Below are positions 24,316 to 31,856 of a stretch of DNA of 45,986 bases, one piece after another. Numbering within the stretch: the first letter of the stretch is position 1; every line of letters starts with the position of its first letter. Source of the stretch: a virus. The position numbers and the translations under genes were made by a program. The notes under the pieces are model-generated. The model was not told the origin of the DNA. It saw nothing but the letters and a program-made list of their open reading frames with translations, and did no database searches. The stretch spans positions 1 through 45,986 of IMG/VR virus record IMGVR_UViG_3300022213_000011; one strand, 5' to 3'.

Positions 24316-24860
24316 TGTCGTCGACGGGCAACGTCTTCGCCGGCACCGGCGAGAACAACGCGGGGATCGGCGCGACCTTGTGGAGCACCCCGGGCAACGT
24401 CACGGCCGACGACGCGTCCGACGCGACGTGCGCGGCCGGAGCGTCGAGCCAGTACCTCGTCGCGCGCAACTTCAACTTTTCGTCGATCCCGGCCGGAGCT
24501 CTGATCGACGGCATCCTCGTCCGGATCTCGGCGAGCGAGCACTCGGCGAGCACCGAGGCGTTGCGAGCGCAGCTTCAGGATGCGAGCGGCACGCTCTTCG
24601 GGAGCAGCAAGACGGCGTCGAACGAGGGCAACATCAGCGGCACGACCAAGGCGGTCTACACGTACGGGAGCGCGCGCGATCGTTGGGGCGTCGCAACCTC
24701 GCTGCTTACCCGCGCGGTCGTTCAAGACGCAGACTTCGGCGTGCGGTTCTGGTTCGTAACGGCTCACGACGTTCGGATCAACTACGTAACCATGGCGGTG
24801 GATTGGCGGATCCCTCTGGAGGCGATCGCGAGGAAGCAGAACCGACTACTGAAGATGTGA
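24315..24860 (+). CDS. Putative structural beta protein
   Basis: A 181-residue protein whose ATG shares one base with the previous stop. It is Ser/Ala/Gly-rich with beta-strand patterns (TGNVFAGTGENNAG, IPAGALIDGILVRISASEHS, VRFWFVTAHDVRINYVTMAVDW). It most likely belongs to the appendage set; function unknown. Confidence 0.5.
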   Translation: MSSTGNVFAGTGENNAGIGATLWSTPGNVTADDASDATCAAGASSQYLVARNFNFSSIPAGALIDGILVRISASEHSASTEALRAQLQDASGTLFGSSKTASNEGNISGTTKAVYTYGSARDRWGVATSLLTRAVVQDADFGVRFWFVTAHDVRINYVTMAVDWRIPLEAIARKQNRLLKM

Positions 24861-24877
24861 CGGAAGAATCCCGCCCA

Positions 24878-24902
24878 GGGGCCGGCGGGGAGATTCGGCC
24901 CC
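24878..24902 (+). other. Intergenic hairpin
   Basis: GGGGCCG (24878-24884) pairs with CGGCCCC (24896-24902) around an 11-base loop. It lies between two appendage genes and just upstream of a strong ribosome site (GGGGGAGGAG, 24921-24930). No T run follows. Confidence 0.4.
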
Positions 24903-24938
24903 AATCAACGTCCCTTAGGTGGGGGAGGAGACACAAGT

Positions 24939-25403
24939 ATGAACGGGTTGCAGTATCTACTGACGAGCGACGCCGTAAACTTCACCGCGGCGGGCGCGAT
25001 GATGACGATTTCAGCGCCGGCCGACGCGGCGGTCATCATCGACCGCATCGAGGTCACGCAGGAGTCGGTCACGAGCTCCGAGGCGAACGCGATCCAGGTC
25101 AACCGCGCCTCGGACACCGGCACGGGCGGCGGCGCTAGGACGCCGGCACCGGCTCAGGTCGGGTTCCCGGCGGCGGGTACGTCGGCGAAGGATGGCTCGA
25201 CGGTCTGGAGCGTGCAGCCGACGCTCACCACGCTGATCATGAGGAAGGCGTTCAACCTCTTGACCGGCTTCCTGTGGCACCCGACTCCCAACGAGCACAT
25301 CGTGCTCTCGCCGAGCGGCATCCTGTGCATCCGACTGGAGAACGCTCCGGCCGGGTCGACGGCGTTCTCGATCGACGTGCAGTTCAGGGAGATCGGCGGC
25401 TAG
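24939..25403 (+). CDS. Putative structural protein
   Basis: This 154-residue beta-rich protein (VNFTAAGAMMTISAPADAAVI, IDRIEVTQESVTSSEANAIQV, IVLSPSGILCIRLENAPAGS) has a very good Shine-Dalgarno sequence eight bases before ATG 24939, suggesting high expression. Likely a virion protein; fold compatible with a small jelly roll. Not otherwise recognised. Confidence 0.52.
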   Translation: MNGLQYLLTSDAVNFTAAGAMMTISAPADAAVIIDRIEVTQESVTSSEANAIQVNRASDTGTGGGARTPAPAQVGFPAAGTSAKDGSTVWSVQPTLTTLIMRKAFNLLTGFLWHPTPNEHIVLSPSGILCIRLENAPAGSTAFSIDVQFREIGG

Positions 25404-25421
25404 TAACGGCGCCGTAGCAGC

Positions 25422-27344
25422 ATGAACGAGGAGGGAGTGGGCGCTCCGGGCGTTTACTATGGCTGGTCGCGCGTACCCTTCCGGGTACGCGCGTCAGCCG
25501 CCCTCATCGTCGCGACGTCCGGTCTGGCGCCGGTGCCGGAGGCTCTCGTCTCCCACCGGCGCCCGGACGTCGCGCCGACCTACGAGGCGGCGGTCCCGCG
25601 TCTCGATGTAGGCACGACGTTGAAGCACGGTCTCATGATCGCCCCGGCGTTCAGAGACCCGAGGATCGCGGCACGCGTATCCGATCGCGGCGAGAGTATC
25701 GCGACGTTCTGGATCGCGCCGTCGCCGCGGAGGCAGGTCGCACGCTTCCCGCTCGCTGTTCTCGCGGGATCTCCTCCTCAGTCGACGCCGGAGGCGCTCG
25801 TCTCGTTCCGCCGGCCGGACGTCGCACCGGCGGTTTTCGAGGTCGAGCGGCTCGCGGTCGGAACGACGCTGAAGCATGGACTTCTCATCGCGCCAACGTT
25901 CCGCGACCCGCGGCTCGTCGTCGCGGTCGCGCGCGATCGAGAGAGCCTCGCGACGCACTGGCCGCGAAGCGCGACGGTGTTCGATCGGCGACCGTTCCCG
26001 CTCGGGGCGCTCGCGGCCGCTCCGCCGGTCGCGTTCCCTTCGGCGCTCGCCGGACGGCGGACCGATGTAGCCACGGGATACTCGGTCCCGACGTTGCCGG
26101 TCGGGAGAATGGACGAGCTCCGGGTGTTGGTGTACGACGGCACCGAGCCGGCGCCATTCGTCCTAATCGCGCGGCGCCGACCCGACCTGGCGACGAAGCC
26201 GGGGCCGACGTCCTACGTCACGCAGACGCGCGAGCTCCCGCCGGCGCTGTTCGCTGCCGAGGTGCCGCCGACGCCGGCCGAGCCGGCGATCGTCGCGCAC
26301 CGTCGTGAAGACCTGGCGTTGCGTGTCCGTGCGCTCGCCTTCGCGACGCAATCCACTCGGCCGCTCCCGATCGTCGCTCCGGCGGCGCCGATCGACGAAG
26401 TGCTCGCGCGTCGCCGGCCGGACCTCGCGGTCGAGTATGCCGCGCACGTCCGCACGATGGCGGTCGGGACGACGCTCAAGAGCGGCCTGCTCATCGCCCC
26501 GATCGGATCGCCAACTGGGTCCACGCCGGTGGCGCTCCTCAAGCGGCGACCCGACGTCACGCCGCTGTACATCGTGCCGACGCTGCCGGTGCCGAAGCTC
26601 GACGAGCTCCGGGTGTTGGTTTACGACGGCACGGAGCCAGCCCCGTTTGTCCTGATCGCGCGGCGCAAGCCGGATCTGGCGACCGAGCTGAAGCCGGCGC
26701 CGTTCACGACGCGGGCGCGGGCGCTCCCGCCGGCGCTGTTCGCTGCCGAGGTGCCGCCGACGCCGGCCGAGCCGGCGATCGTCGCGCACCGACGCGAGGA
26801 TCTATCGGCGCGGTCGCGCGCGCTCGCGTTTGCGACTCAGTCGACACGGCCACTTCCGATCGTCGCGCCGGCTACCCCAGCGCAGGCGTTCTTCTCGCGG
26901 CGGCCGGACGCGGCTCTGAGCTATGTCGTACCATCACTGCCCGTGCCCGAGCTCGACGAGCTCCGGGTGCTCGTGTACGACGGGACGGAGCCGGCGCCGT
27001 TCGCGCTCATGTTCCGCCGGAAGCTCGACCGCGCGTTGCGCTGGCCGGCTCCCGAGGTGCGGACGTCCGAGCGTCCCGCGGCGACCTTCCTCGTGGCACC
27101 GGCCGCAGCGCCGACCCTCGAGCTTGCGGGGCTCGTTCGACATGAGGTATTCCGCTACGACCATGGCGATCACGGCCGACGTCAACATGCGCGTTTCCCG
27201 CTCGCTGTCCTCGCCCCGACCGTGACTACGTCCCGGCCGCCGCGGTCGCAAATGATCGACGCGACGCACCGCGCGGAGATCGGCGACGCGACGCACCGCG
27301 CAGAAATCATCGACGCGAACGACGCCGAGATCGGCGACGTCTAA
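25422..27344 (+). CDS. 640-residue repeat protein built on an RRPDxA motif
   Basis: At least eleven copies of a short box of the type RRPDVA/RRPDLA/RREDLA are spaced along the protein. Long segments also repeat: DELRVLVYDGTEPAPF three times, LPPALFAAEVPPTPAEPAIV twice, LAFATQSTRPLPIV twice and VGTTLK(H/S)GL(L/M)IAP three times. The C-terminus is a different short repeat (DATHRAEI twice, then DANDAEI). The unit of about 55 residues is rich in Pro, Ala and Arg. Its location among appendage genes suggests an elongated virion protein, but I know no family like it. The repeats are less alike at the DNA level early in the gene than between 26100 and 27000. Confidence 0.6.
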   Translation: MNEEGVGAPGVYYGWSRVPFRVRASAALIVATSGLAPVPEALVSHRRPDVAPTYEAAVPRLDVGTTLKHGLMIAPAFRDPRIAARVSDRGESIATFWIAPSPRRQVARFPLAVLAGSPPQSTPEALVSFRRPDVAPAVFEVERLAVGTTLKHGLLIAPTFRDPRLVVAVARDRESLATHWPRSATVFDRRPFPLGALAAAPPVAFPSALAGRRTDVATGYSVPTLPVGRMDELRVLVYDGTEPAPFVLIARRRPDLATKPGPTSYVTQTRELPPALFAAEVPPTPAEPAIVAHRREDLALRVRALAFATQSTRPLPIVAPAAPIDEVLARRRPDLAVEYAAHVRTMAVGTTLKSGLLIAPIGSPTGSTPVALLKRRPDVTPLYIVPTLPVPKLDELRVLVYDGTEPAPFVLIARRKPDLATELKPAPFTTRARALPPALFAAEVPPTPAEPAIVAHRREDLSARSRALAFATQSTRPLPIVAPATPAQAFFSRRPDAALSYVVPSLPVPELDELRVLVYDGTEPAPFALMFRRKLDRALRWPAPEVRTSERPAATFLVAPAAAPTLELAGLVRHEVFRYDHGDHGRRQHARFPLAVLAPTVTTSRPPRSQMIDATHRAEIGDATHRAEIIDANDAEIGDV

Positions 27345-27361
27345 AACCGCAAGGGGGAACC

Positions 27362-27757
27362 ATGGCCGGACGCGTGAGAACGCTCGAGTGGGACAAGCAG
27401 GGCGACCTCGACGCGCACGTGCGCTTTCACGAGGAGCTTCCGCCCGGGGTCACTCTGAGCGCGCCGAGCGTGGAGCTCCACCAGCGGATCGCGACGGAGC
27501 CCGAGACGTGGGTCTCGAGGAGCTCCGAGGTCACGCTCGCCGCGTCGGTCGTCGCCGCGCTCACCGACAAGTGGGTCGCGATTTCGGGCGGCACGTCGCG
27601 CGCGGTGCGGGTCGTCGTCACGAAGGACCCGGACGCGCAACCCGACGTCACCGACGAGCCGAAGCCGGGGGATAACTACCGGCTCAAGATCATCGCGACC
27701 CGGAGCGACTCAGGCCGCCCGATCGCCCGCGAGGTCGCGCTCCGCATCCTCCCGTAA
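27362..27757 (+). CDS. Hypothetical structural protein
   Basis: A 131-residue protein with a good ribosome site (AAGGGGGAACC) before ATG 27362. The text (RTLEWDKQGDLDAHVRFHEE, SSEVTLAASVVAALTDKWVAI, DNYRLKIIATRSDSGRPIAR) suggests an Ig-like or small beta domain. It is the last gene before the early promoter region. Confidence 0.52.
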   Translation: MAGRVRTLEWDKQGDLDAHVRFHEELPPGVTLSAPSVELHQRIATEPETWVSRSSEVTLAASVVAALTDKWVAISGGTSRAVRVVVTKDPDAQPDVTDEPKPGDNYRLKIIATRSDSGRPIAREVALRILP

Positions 27758-27797
27758 CGGGGGAGGTTGGCCAACCGCTCACGCATCGCCTGCCCCT

Positions 27798-27825
27798 CCG
27801 TGCGGAATTGCGCCGTTCCGCACGG
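27798..27825. terminator. 10-bp perfect inverted repeat between late and early regions
   Basis: CCGTGCGGAA (27798-27807) is complementary to TTCCGCACGG (27816-27825) around an 8-base loop; only three T bases follow a few bases later. It sits between the last structural gene and the promoter at 27842. It could end late transcription or serve as a dyad operator for the HTH protein encoded just downstream. Confidence 0.5.
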
Positions 27826-27841
27826 CCAGGTTTCGCGACTC

Positions 27842-27870
27842 TTGACGTTGCCGGACAGCGGTGCCATACT
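27842..27870 (+). promoter_or_regulatory. Sigma70-type early promoter giving a leaderless message
   Basis: TTGACG (27842-27847), a 17-base spacer and CATACT (27865-27870) form a good -35/-10 pair. Transcription would start about seven bases later, at or next to ATG 27878, so the HTH gene would be translated from a leaderless or nearly leaderless mRNA. It stands at the head of the early gene block. Confidence 0.72.
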
Positions 27871-27877
27871 GGCCAAC

Positions 27878-28099
27878 ATGGACACCACGGACAACGCGGA
27901 CAACGGGGCGATGCGGTTCGATGCGACCGCGGCCGACGTGGCTAAGAAGTACGGCGTGACGGCGAGGAGCGTGCGCCGTTGGTGCGAAATGACGGAGATC
28001 CCGCACCGATGGACCCCTGGCGGGCCCCGGTTCAACCTCGAGCAAGTCGACGCATGGATGATGCAGAAACGCGCCGAGCTCGCCGCGGCGAGGACGTGA
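27878..28099 (+). CDS. HTH DNA-binding protein, MerR/excisionase type
   Basis: The 73-residue protein has an HTH core FDATAADVAKKYGVTARSVRRW (about residues 14-35), then PHRWTPGGPRFNLEQVDAWM, the layout of small MerR-like or excisionase-like winged helices. I chose ATG 27878 because the promoter at 27842-27870 would start transcription there; the frame is open upstream to 27767 but lacks coding character. As first gene of the early block it may regulate it. Confidence 0.75.
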   Translation: MDTTDNADNGAMRFDATAADVAKKYGVTARSVRRWCEMTEIPHRWTPGGPRFNLEQVDAWMMQKRAELAAART

Positions 28100-28100
28100 G

Positions 28101-28400
28101 GTGATCGCTCTGCAAGTGGGCCAGGCCGTGAGCGCCGCCGAGGAGCGGGTGCCGGTGGAGCTCACGCCGGAGGAGCTCGTCGACGTTCGGCTCATCGTCT
28201 CGTTCGTGTGGTCGCGCACTGACCACGCGACGCGGCGCGACGCTGAGACCGTGAGCGCGCTCCGGCACGCCGGCACCGAGGCGTGGGACATCATCGCCGG
28301 GTTCGCCGCCTGTCCGCGGCCGACGACGGCCCGGGTCCGGGCCGCGGTACTCGAGGAGATCACGCGCCGCGTGAAGCGCGCGCGGTGGGGGATAGAGTGA
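28101..28400 (+). CDS. Hypothetical helical protein
   Basis: A 99-residue mainly helical protein from GTG 28101, one base after the HTH stop (VELTPEELVDVRLIVSFVWS, TVSALRHAGTEAWDIIAGF, VLEEITRRVKRARWG). No family recognised. Confidence 0.6.
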   Translation: MIALQVGQAVSAAEERVPVELTPEELVDVRLIVSFVWSRTDHATRRDAETVSALRHAGTEAWDIIAGFAACPRPTTARVRAAVLEEITRRVKRARWGIE

Positions 28401-28546
28401 CGTCGCGGGGCGTGCAGTCTGTACGCTCGCGAGAGGGTGCCAACGCGAACCGAGCGAGGCGCGCCCCGCGATAGCTCAGCAGGGCCGGCGGAGCCAACGG
28501 AGGAGCACCCCTCCGCGCCGGGGAGATCCAAACCGGGAGACGATGA
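28401..28546 (+). ncRNA. Structured non-coding stretch, possible leader RNA
   Basis: No gene is seen in these 146 bases. CGGAGG (28498-28503) pairs with CCTCCG (28510-28515), and CCCCGCG (28464-28470) can pair, with one bulge, with the CGCCGGGG ending at 28523, enclosing a GCTC/GAGC arm. The part GATAGCTCAGCAGG looks like a tRNA D-arm but no acceptor or T-arm can be closed. The structure ends just before the Shine-Dalgarno of the gene at 28547, so it may be a regulatory 5' leader. Confidence 0.4.
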
Positions 28547-28867
28547 ATGACGACCGAGACACGCCGCGCATACACGTGGCGGCAGATTCAGGGCAGCCCG
28601 TTCGGGTTCGCCACGACGATCCGGGGCCACCAGGTCACGGTCTACACGGAGCGCCGGGAGGAGCGCGCACCGTGGCACCTCGAGATCCGCCAGAACGGCG
28701 AGCTCGTGAGGCCTCGGAGTGAGCACCACGGGCCCGCCGGCGCGATGGCGACCGCGGTGGAGCTCCTAGACGAAAAGGCCGGCGACGGGAGCCAACCCGC
28801 CACCGGCCGCGACTGTCAGGAGACGACGAATCGTGGCGATAATCTACACGGAAGCGCCGCCCGATGA
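28547..28867 (+). CDS. Hypothetical protein
   Basis: A 106-residue protein (YTWRQIQGSPFGFATTIRGH, QVTVYTERREERAPWHLEIR, then a disordered end). A GGGAGACGATGA ribosome region precedes ATG 28547. Beta-hairpin-rich N-terminus; no known family. Confidence 0.58.
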   Translation: MTTETRRAYTWRQIQGSPFGFATTIRGHQVTVYTERREERAPWHLEIRQNGELVRPRSEHHGPAGAMATAVELLDEKAGDGSQPATGRDCQETTNRGDNLHGSAAR

Positions 28868-29013
28868 AGTACCGCGCCGCGCTCCTCGCGGGCGCGACCT
28901 ACTGTCTCGCGTTCACGCTGTGGGGGGTAGGTGAACGGCGCCTCGATTGGCTAAATCTCGCGCTCGACTTCCTCATCCTCGCCGCGATCCTCGAGCAGAA
29001 AGGCAAGCAATGA
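28864..29013 (+). CDS. Small membrane protein
   Basis: A 49-residue protein (ATGA overlap on both sides) with two hydrophobic stretches: YRAALLAGATYCLAFTLWG and WLNLALDFLILAAIL. Tiny, coupled to the neighbours; role unknown. Confidence 0.5.
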   Translation: MKYRAALLAGATYCLAFTLWGVGERRLDWLNLALDFLILAAILEQKGKQ

Positions 29014-30446
29014 CACCCGACACGCCCGCGCGCGATCCGCGTCTCCCGTTCACGATGATCGAGGAGCGGTTCCTCGCGCCGCGCGACCCGGTCCTCGGGT
29101 TCGTGAAGATTGGCGGCAAGGACCCGCACGTCCGGTTCGCGAAGAGCGGCCGGCCGTGGGTGGCGCCCTCGAGGTACGTCGACCCGCCGCGCTTCGAGGT
29201 GACGAATCGAGAGAAGCGACTGCAGATCGTCGAGGGCCAGGGCAAGGCGAAGGGCGAGAAGTTCACGGTCGACCTTGGGTACGTCCGCGACGCGAAGTTC
29301 CACAAGGTCGTAGGCGAGAACCCGGCGGCGCTCCGGGTCCGGCTCCTCTATCCGCGGTGGCACCAGAACCTAATCGCGTTCCTCGGCGCGCACTCCGGGA
29401 CGAAGTGGATATGCCGCGGGAACGGCGTCGAGGCGGTCGACCTCGTCCGCGGGGCGTGCGCGTGTCCGTGTCCGCGGCTCAAGCAATTCGAGGGGACCTA
29501 CGAGGGGACGCCGCCGAACGATCACCTCCAAGGAGGCGCGCTCTACCCGTGCAAGCCACACGGCCAGCTCAACGTGCTCCTCGAGGACGCCGACGTGTTC
29601 GGCGGGTTCCATGCGTTCAAGACGACGAGCTTCGAGAGTATCTCCAACCTGACGAAGGCGCTCCGCATCTTCGAGGATATGTTCGGCCGCGTCGACGGGA
29701 TCCCGTTCGAGCTCCGGGTCATGGCGGCGACGAAGAGCTACGGCGAGGGCACGACCACGCAACCGATCGTAACGCTCGTGCTCCCGGCCTCGATGTCGAC
29801 CGCGCGCCAGGTCGCCGCGGACGCGGCCGCCGAGAGTCGGAAGTACCTCCCGGCCGGCGAGCTCAACGACTACCGCGAGGCGATCATCGCCGAAATGGAG
29901 ACGGAGGCCGCGAGCTACGTCGGCGAGTTCGTTCCGGAGACTCAGGACCCGGACGCGCCGACGGGGCCCGCCGCGGCGCCGGCGCCGACACCCGCGCCCG
30001 CGGCACCCGCGCGACCCGCTCGAGCTCCGACCGTGACACCCGCGCCGGCGCCCACCGCGGCCGAGGAGGAGGACGAGGGGCCCGACCACGAGCTCGCCGG
30101 CGACGACGAACCCGAGGTCGAGGCCGAGGCCTCGGCGCCGACTCCCCCGCCGGCCGATGATTCCGGCCGAAATGAAGAGGGTGCTCCCGCTCCCGCGAAC
30201 GCGGTGCCGGCGCCGGATCCGGCCTCGCCGGCGGACCGCCTCGAGGCGACGTGCCGCGCGATCCTCGAGGCCGACGGGTGGCAACCGCAACCGATCGAGG
30301 ACCGGCTCGCGCACCATCGCCGGCAAGGCCTCGAGGGGCTCCGGAAGCTCCTGGACGGGCTCAAGGTCCACCGGCCGGACGCGTGGGCGAAGGTGAACCA
30401 GGGCGGGCTCTTCGACTCGCCGCCGAACGACGGGCTCCCGTTGTGA
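29010..30446 (+). CDS. Recombination directionality factor-like metal-binding protein
   Basis: The 478-residue protein has an N-terminal domain of about 290 residues with the pattern of the Gp3-like RDF family: GFVKIGGKD..., PPRFEVTNRE, AALRVRLLYPRW, WICRGNGVEAVD, the Cys cluster GACACPCPRL, a later Cys in YPCKPHGQLNVLLEDADVFGG, then FKTTSFESISNLTKALRI and GIPFELRVMAAT. A long Pro/Ala/Glu-rich linker (about 310-420) leads to a short helical end carrying QGGLFD, a beta-clamp-like motif. RDFs switch serine integrases, but no integrase is in this genome, so another DNA-processing role is plausible. Confidence 0.65.
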   Translation: MTPDTPARDPRLPFTMIEERFLAPRDPVLGFVKIGGKDPHVRFAKSGRPWVAPSRYVDPPRFEVTNREKRLQIVEGQGKAKGEKFTVDLGYVRDAKFHKVVGENPAALRVRLLYPRWHQNLIAFLGAHSGTKWICRGNGVEAVDLVRGACACPCPRLKQFEGTYEGTPPNDHLQGGALYPCKPHGQLNVLLEDADVFGGFHAFKTTSFESISNLTKALRIFEDMFGRVDGIPFELRVMAATKSYGEGTTTQPIVTLVLPASMSTARQVAADAAAESRKYLPAGELNDYREAIIAEMETEAASYVGEFVPETQDPDAPTGPAAAPAPTPAPAAPARPARAPTVTPAPAPTAAEEEDEGPDHELAGDDEPEVEAEASAPTPPPADDSGRNEEGAPAPANAVPAPDPASPADRLEATCRAILEADGWQPQPIEDRLAHHRRQGLEGLRKLLDGLKVHRPDAWAKVNQGGLFDSPPNDGLPL

Positions 30447-30532
30447 GGCGCGCGGCGTTGCTCGCGCTGTTGCTCGCCGGCGGGGAGCAATGGTGGACGT
30501 CTCCGCGCGTCGAGACGGAGCCGCGGCCGTGA
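30443..30532 (+). CDS. 29-residue coupled peptide
   Basis: GTG 30443 overlaps the RDF-like stop, and the TGA at 30530-30532 overlaps GTG 30529 of the nuclease, a chain of four-base overlaps that argues for translation. Sequence: a hydrophobic start (RRAALLALLLAGGEQWW) and a polar end. It may be a tiny membrane peptide or only a device for coupling. Confidence 0.4.
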   Translation: MRRAALLALLLAGGEQWWTSPRVETEPRP

Positions 30533-31680
30533 ATTGGTCCGGCTCGAAGCTCGCGCTCCTCCGACTGTGCGGGTGGGCGTTCGCGGAGGATCACGTGCGC
30601 AACGTGCCGCGGCCGCCGCACCCCGCGCTCGCCGGCGGATCCAACGCGCACGCCGGCCTCGCGCGTCTCGTCCAGCTCGCGATCGACGACGAGCCGCTCG
30701 ACGTGCGCGCGATCGCGCGCGAGGTCACGGCCGGAAACGCCGCGGAGTTCGCCGACGTCCTCGGCGTGCTCACGCTGGCGCAGGAGGAGCTCGCGGGGGA
30801 TCCGCCGCTCTTCGAGCCGCGCGACGTGATCTACATCGAGACGCGGCTCGCGATGCAGCTTGGGCCCTACACGTTCGATGGCCAGGCCGACCTCGTCGAG
30901 GCGCGCGGGAAAACCGCGACGGTCTCGGATTGGAAAACGCACTGGCGGCCCGAGTCGCAGGATGCCTTCGAGGCCGACGTGCAGCTCCCGCGCTACGCGC
31001 TCCTCCTCGACGCGAACCACCCAGGCCGGTTCGAGCGGTTCGTCCTCCGGAAGAGATTCGTCCGCTACCGCGGCGCCGTCCGCGAGCTCGTGCTCGAGCG
31101 GCACCAGCTCGAGCTCGTGAAATGGGACCTCGTCCAGGAGATCGAGGACGCCGAGCGACGGATGGCCGCCGGCGCGTTCGAGGCGACGCCGGGCGATTGG
31201 TGCACGATATGTTCGCGGACCGACGCGTGTCCGCGGGTGCGTGAGTTCCTCGAGCACGGGCTCGACCTCACGCTCGACGACGACGTGGCGGCGCGGCGCG
31301 CCGCGGAGACCGTGCGCGCGATCGATGCGCACTCCGCGCGGCTCAAGGCGCGGCTCAAGGTCTATCTCGGGAGCGACCATCCGACCGGCCGGGTCCGCCT
31401 CGCCGGCGGCTCGTTCGGGTTCGGGCCGGCGCGGCACAAGCGGGCGAGCGTGTCCGACGTCGTCGAAGTGTTCGAGGCGCACGACCGGCCCGTCAACCAG
31501 CGGGTGCTCCGCGTGGACGTCGACGAGCTTCGCCGCTCGCTCGAGCGCGAGCCGGGCGCGGTGCGGCGGGCAATGCAGGCCGTCGTCGAAGAGTACGAGA
31601 CCGCCGACTGTCGGTACCGCCGCGGCGACGGTCTCGAGGACGAAGAGGTGCAAGAGGAACCAACAACGGGGGGAACGTGA
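30529..31680 (+). CDS. PD-(D/E)XK nuclease, RecB/Cas4/AddB-like with four-Cys cluster
   Basis: The 383-residue protein is read from GTG 30529, overlapping the tiny upstream frame; ATG 30490 is an alternative. Nuclease residues: Glu104 in YIETRL, Asp121 in FDGQADLV, Asp134 and Lys136 in VSDWKTHW, and a QxxxY motif QLPRY near 152-156. Cys14 (LLRLCGWAF) and Cys225, Cys228, Cys234 (WCTICSRTDAC) have the placement of the Fe-S cluster seen in AddB and Cas4 nucleases. It lies directly upstream of a zinc-binding peptide and a Rad50-like ATPase, suggesting DNA end resection in recombination or replication. Confidence 0.82.
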   Translation: MNWSGSKLALLRLCGWAFAEDHVRNVPRPPHPALAGGSNAHAGLARLVQLAIDDEPLDVRAIAREVTAGNAAEFADVLGVLTLAQEELAGDPPLFEPRDVIYIETRLAMQLGPYTFDGQADLVEARGKTATVSDWKTHWRPESQDAFEADVQLPRYALLLDANHPGRFERFVLRKRFVRYRGAVRELVLERHQLELVKWDLVQEIEDAERRMAAGAFEATPGDWCTICSRTDACPRVREFLEHGLDLTLDDDVAARRAAETVRAIDAHSARLKARLKVYLGSDHPTGRVRLAGGSFGFGPARHKRASVSDVVEVFEAHDRPVNQRVLRVDVDELRRSLEREPGAVRRAMQAVVEEYETADCRYRRGDGLEDEEVQEEPTTGGT

Positions 31681-31856
31681 GCGAGACGAAGCATTGCAAC
31701 CAAAAAGGGTGCACGAACGCCGGCGCCTACCGATTCACGTGGCCGGGCAACGACGAGGCGCACATTTGCGAGGAGCACGCGCCGAAGCTCCGGGGGATCG
31801 CGGCCGCGATGGGGCTCCACGTGCAGCTCATCCCGATCGAGAGGGCGCCATCGTGA
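31677..31856 (+). CDS. Small zinc-binding protein
   Basis: A 59-residue protein (VSETKHCNQKGCTNAGAYRF, then HICEEHAPKLRG) with C-x4-C and C-x2-H pairs, consistent with one zinc ion. It overlaps both the nuclease and the Rad50-like gene by four bases, so it may belong to the same complex. Confidence 0.65.
   Translation: MSETKHCNQKGCTNAGAYRFTWPGNDEAHICEEHAPKLRGIAAAMGLHVQLIPIERAPS

Noticed and set aside
28464-28535. tRNA gene suggested by GATAGCTCAGCAGG
   Set aside because: No acceptor stem partner, no T-arm with a TTC-type loop and a 6-base rather than 7-base anticodon-like loop; kept only as a structured RNA candidate.
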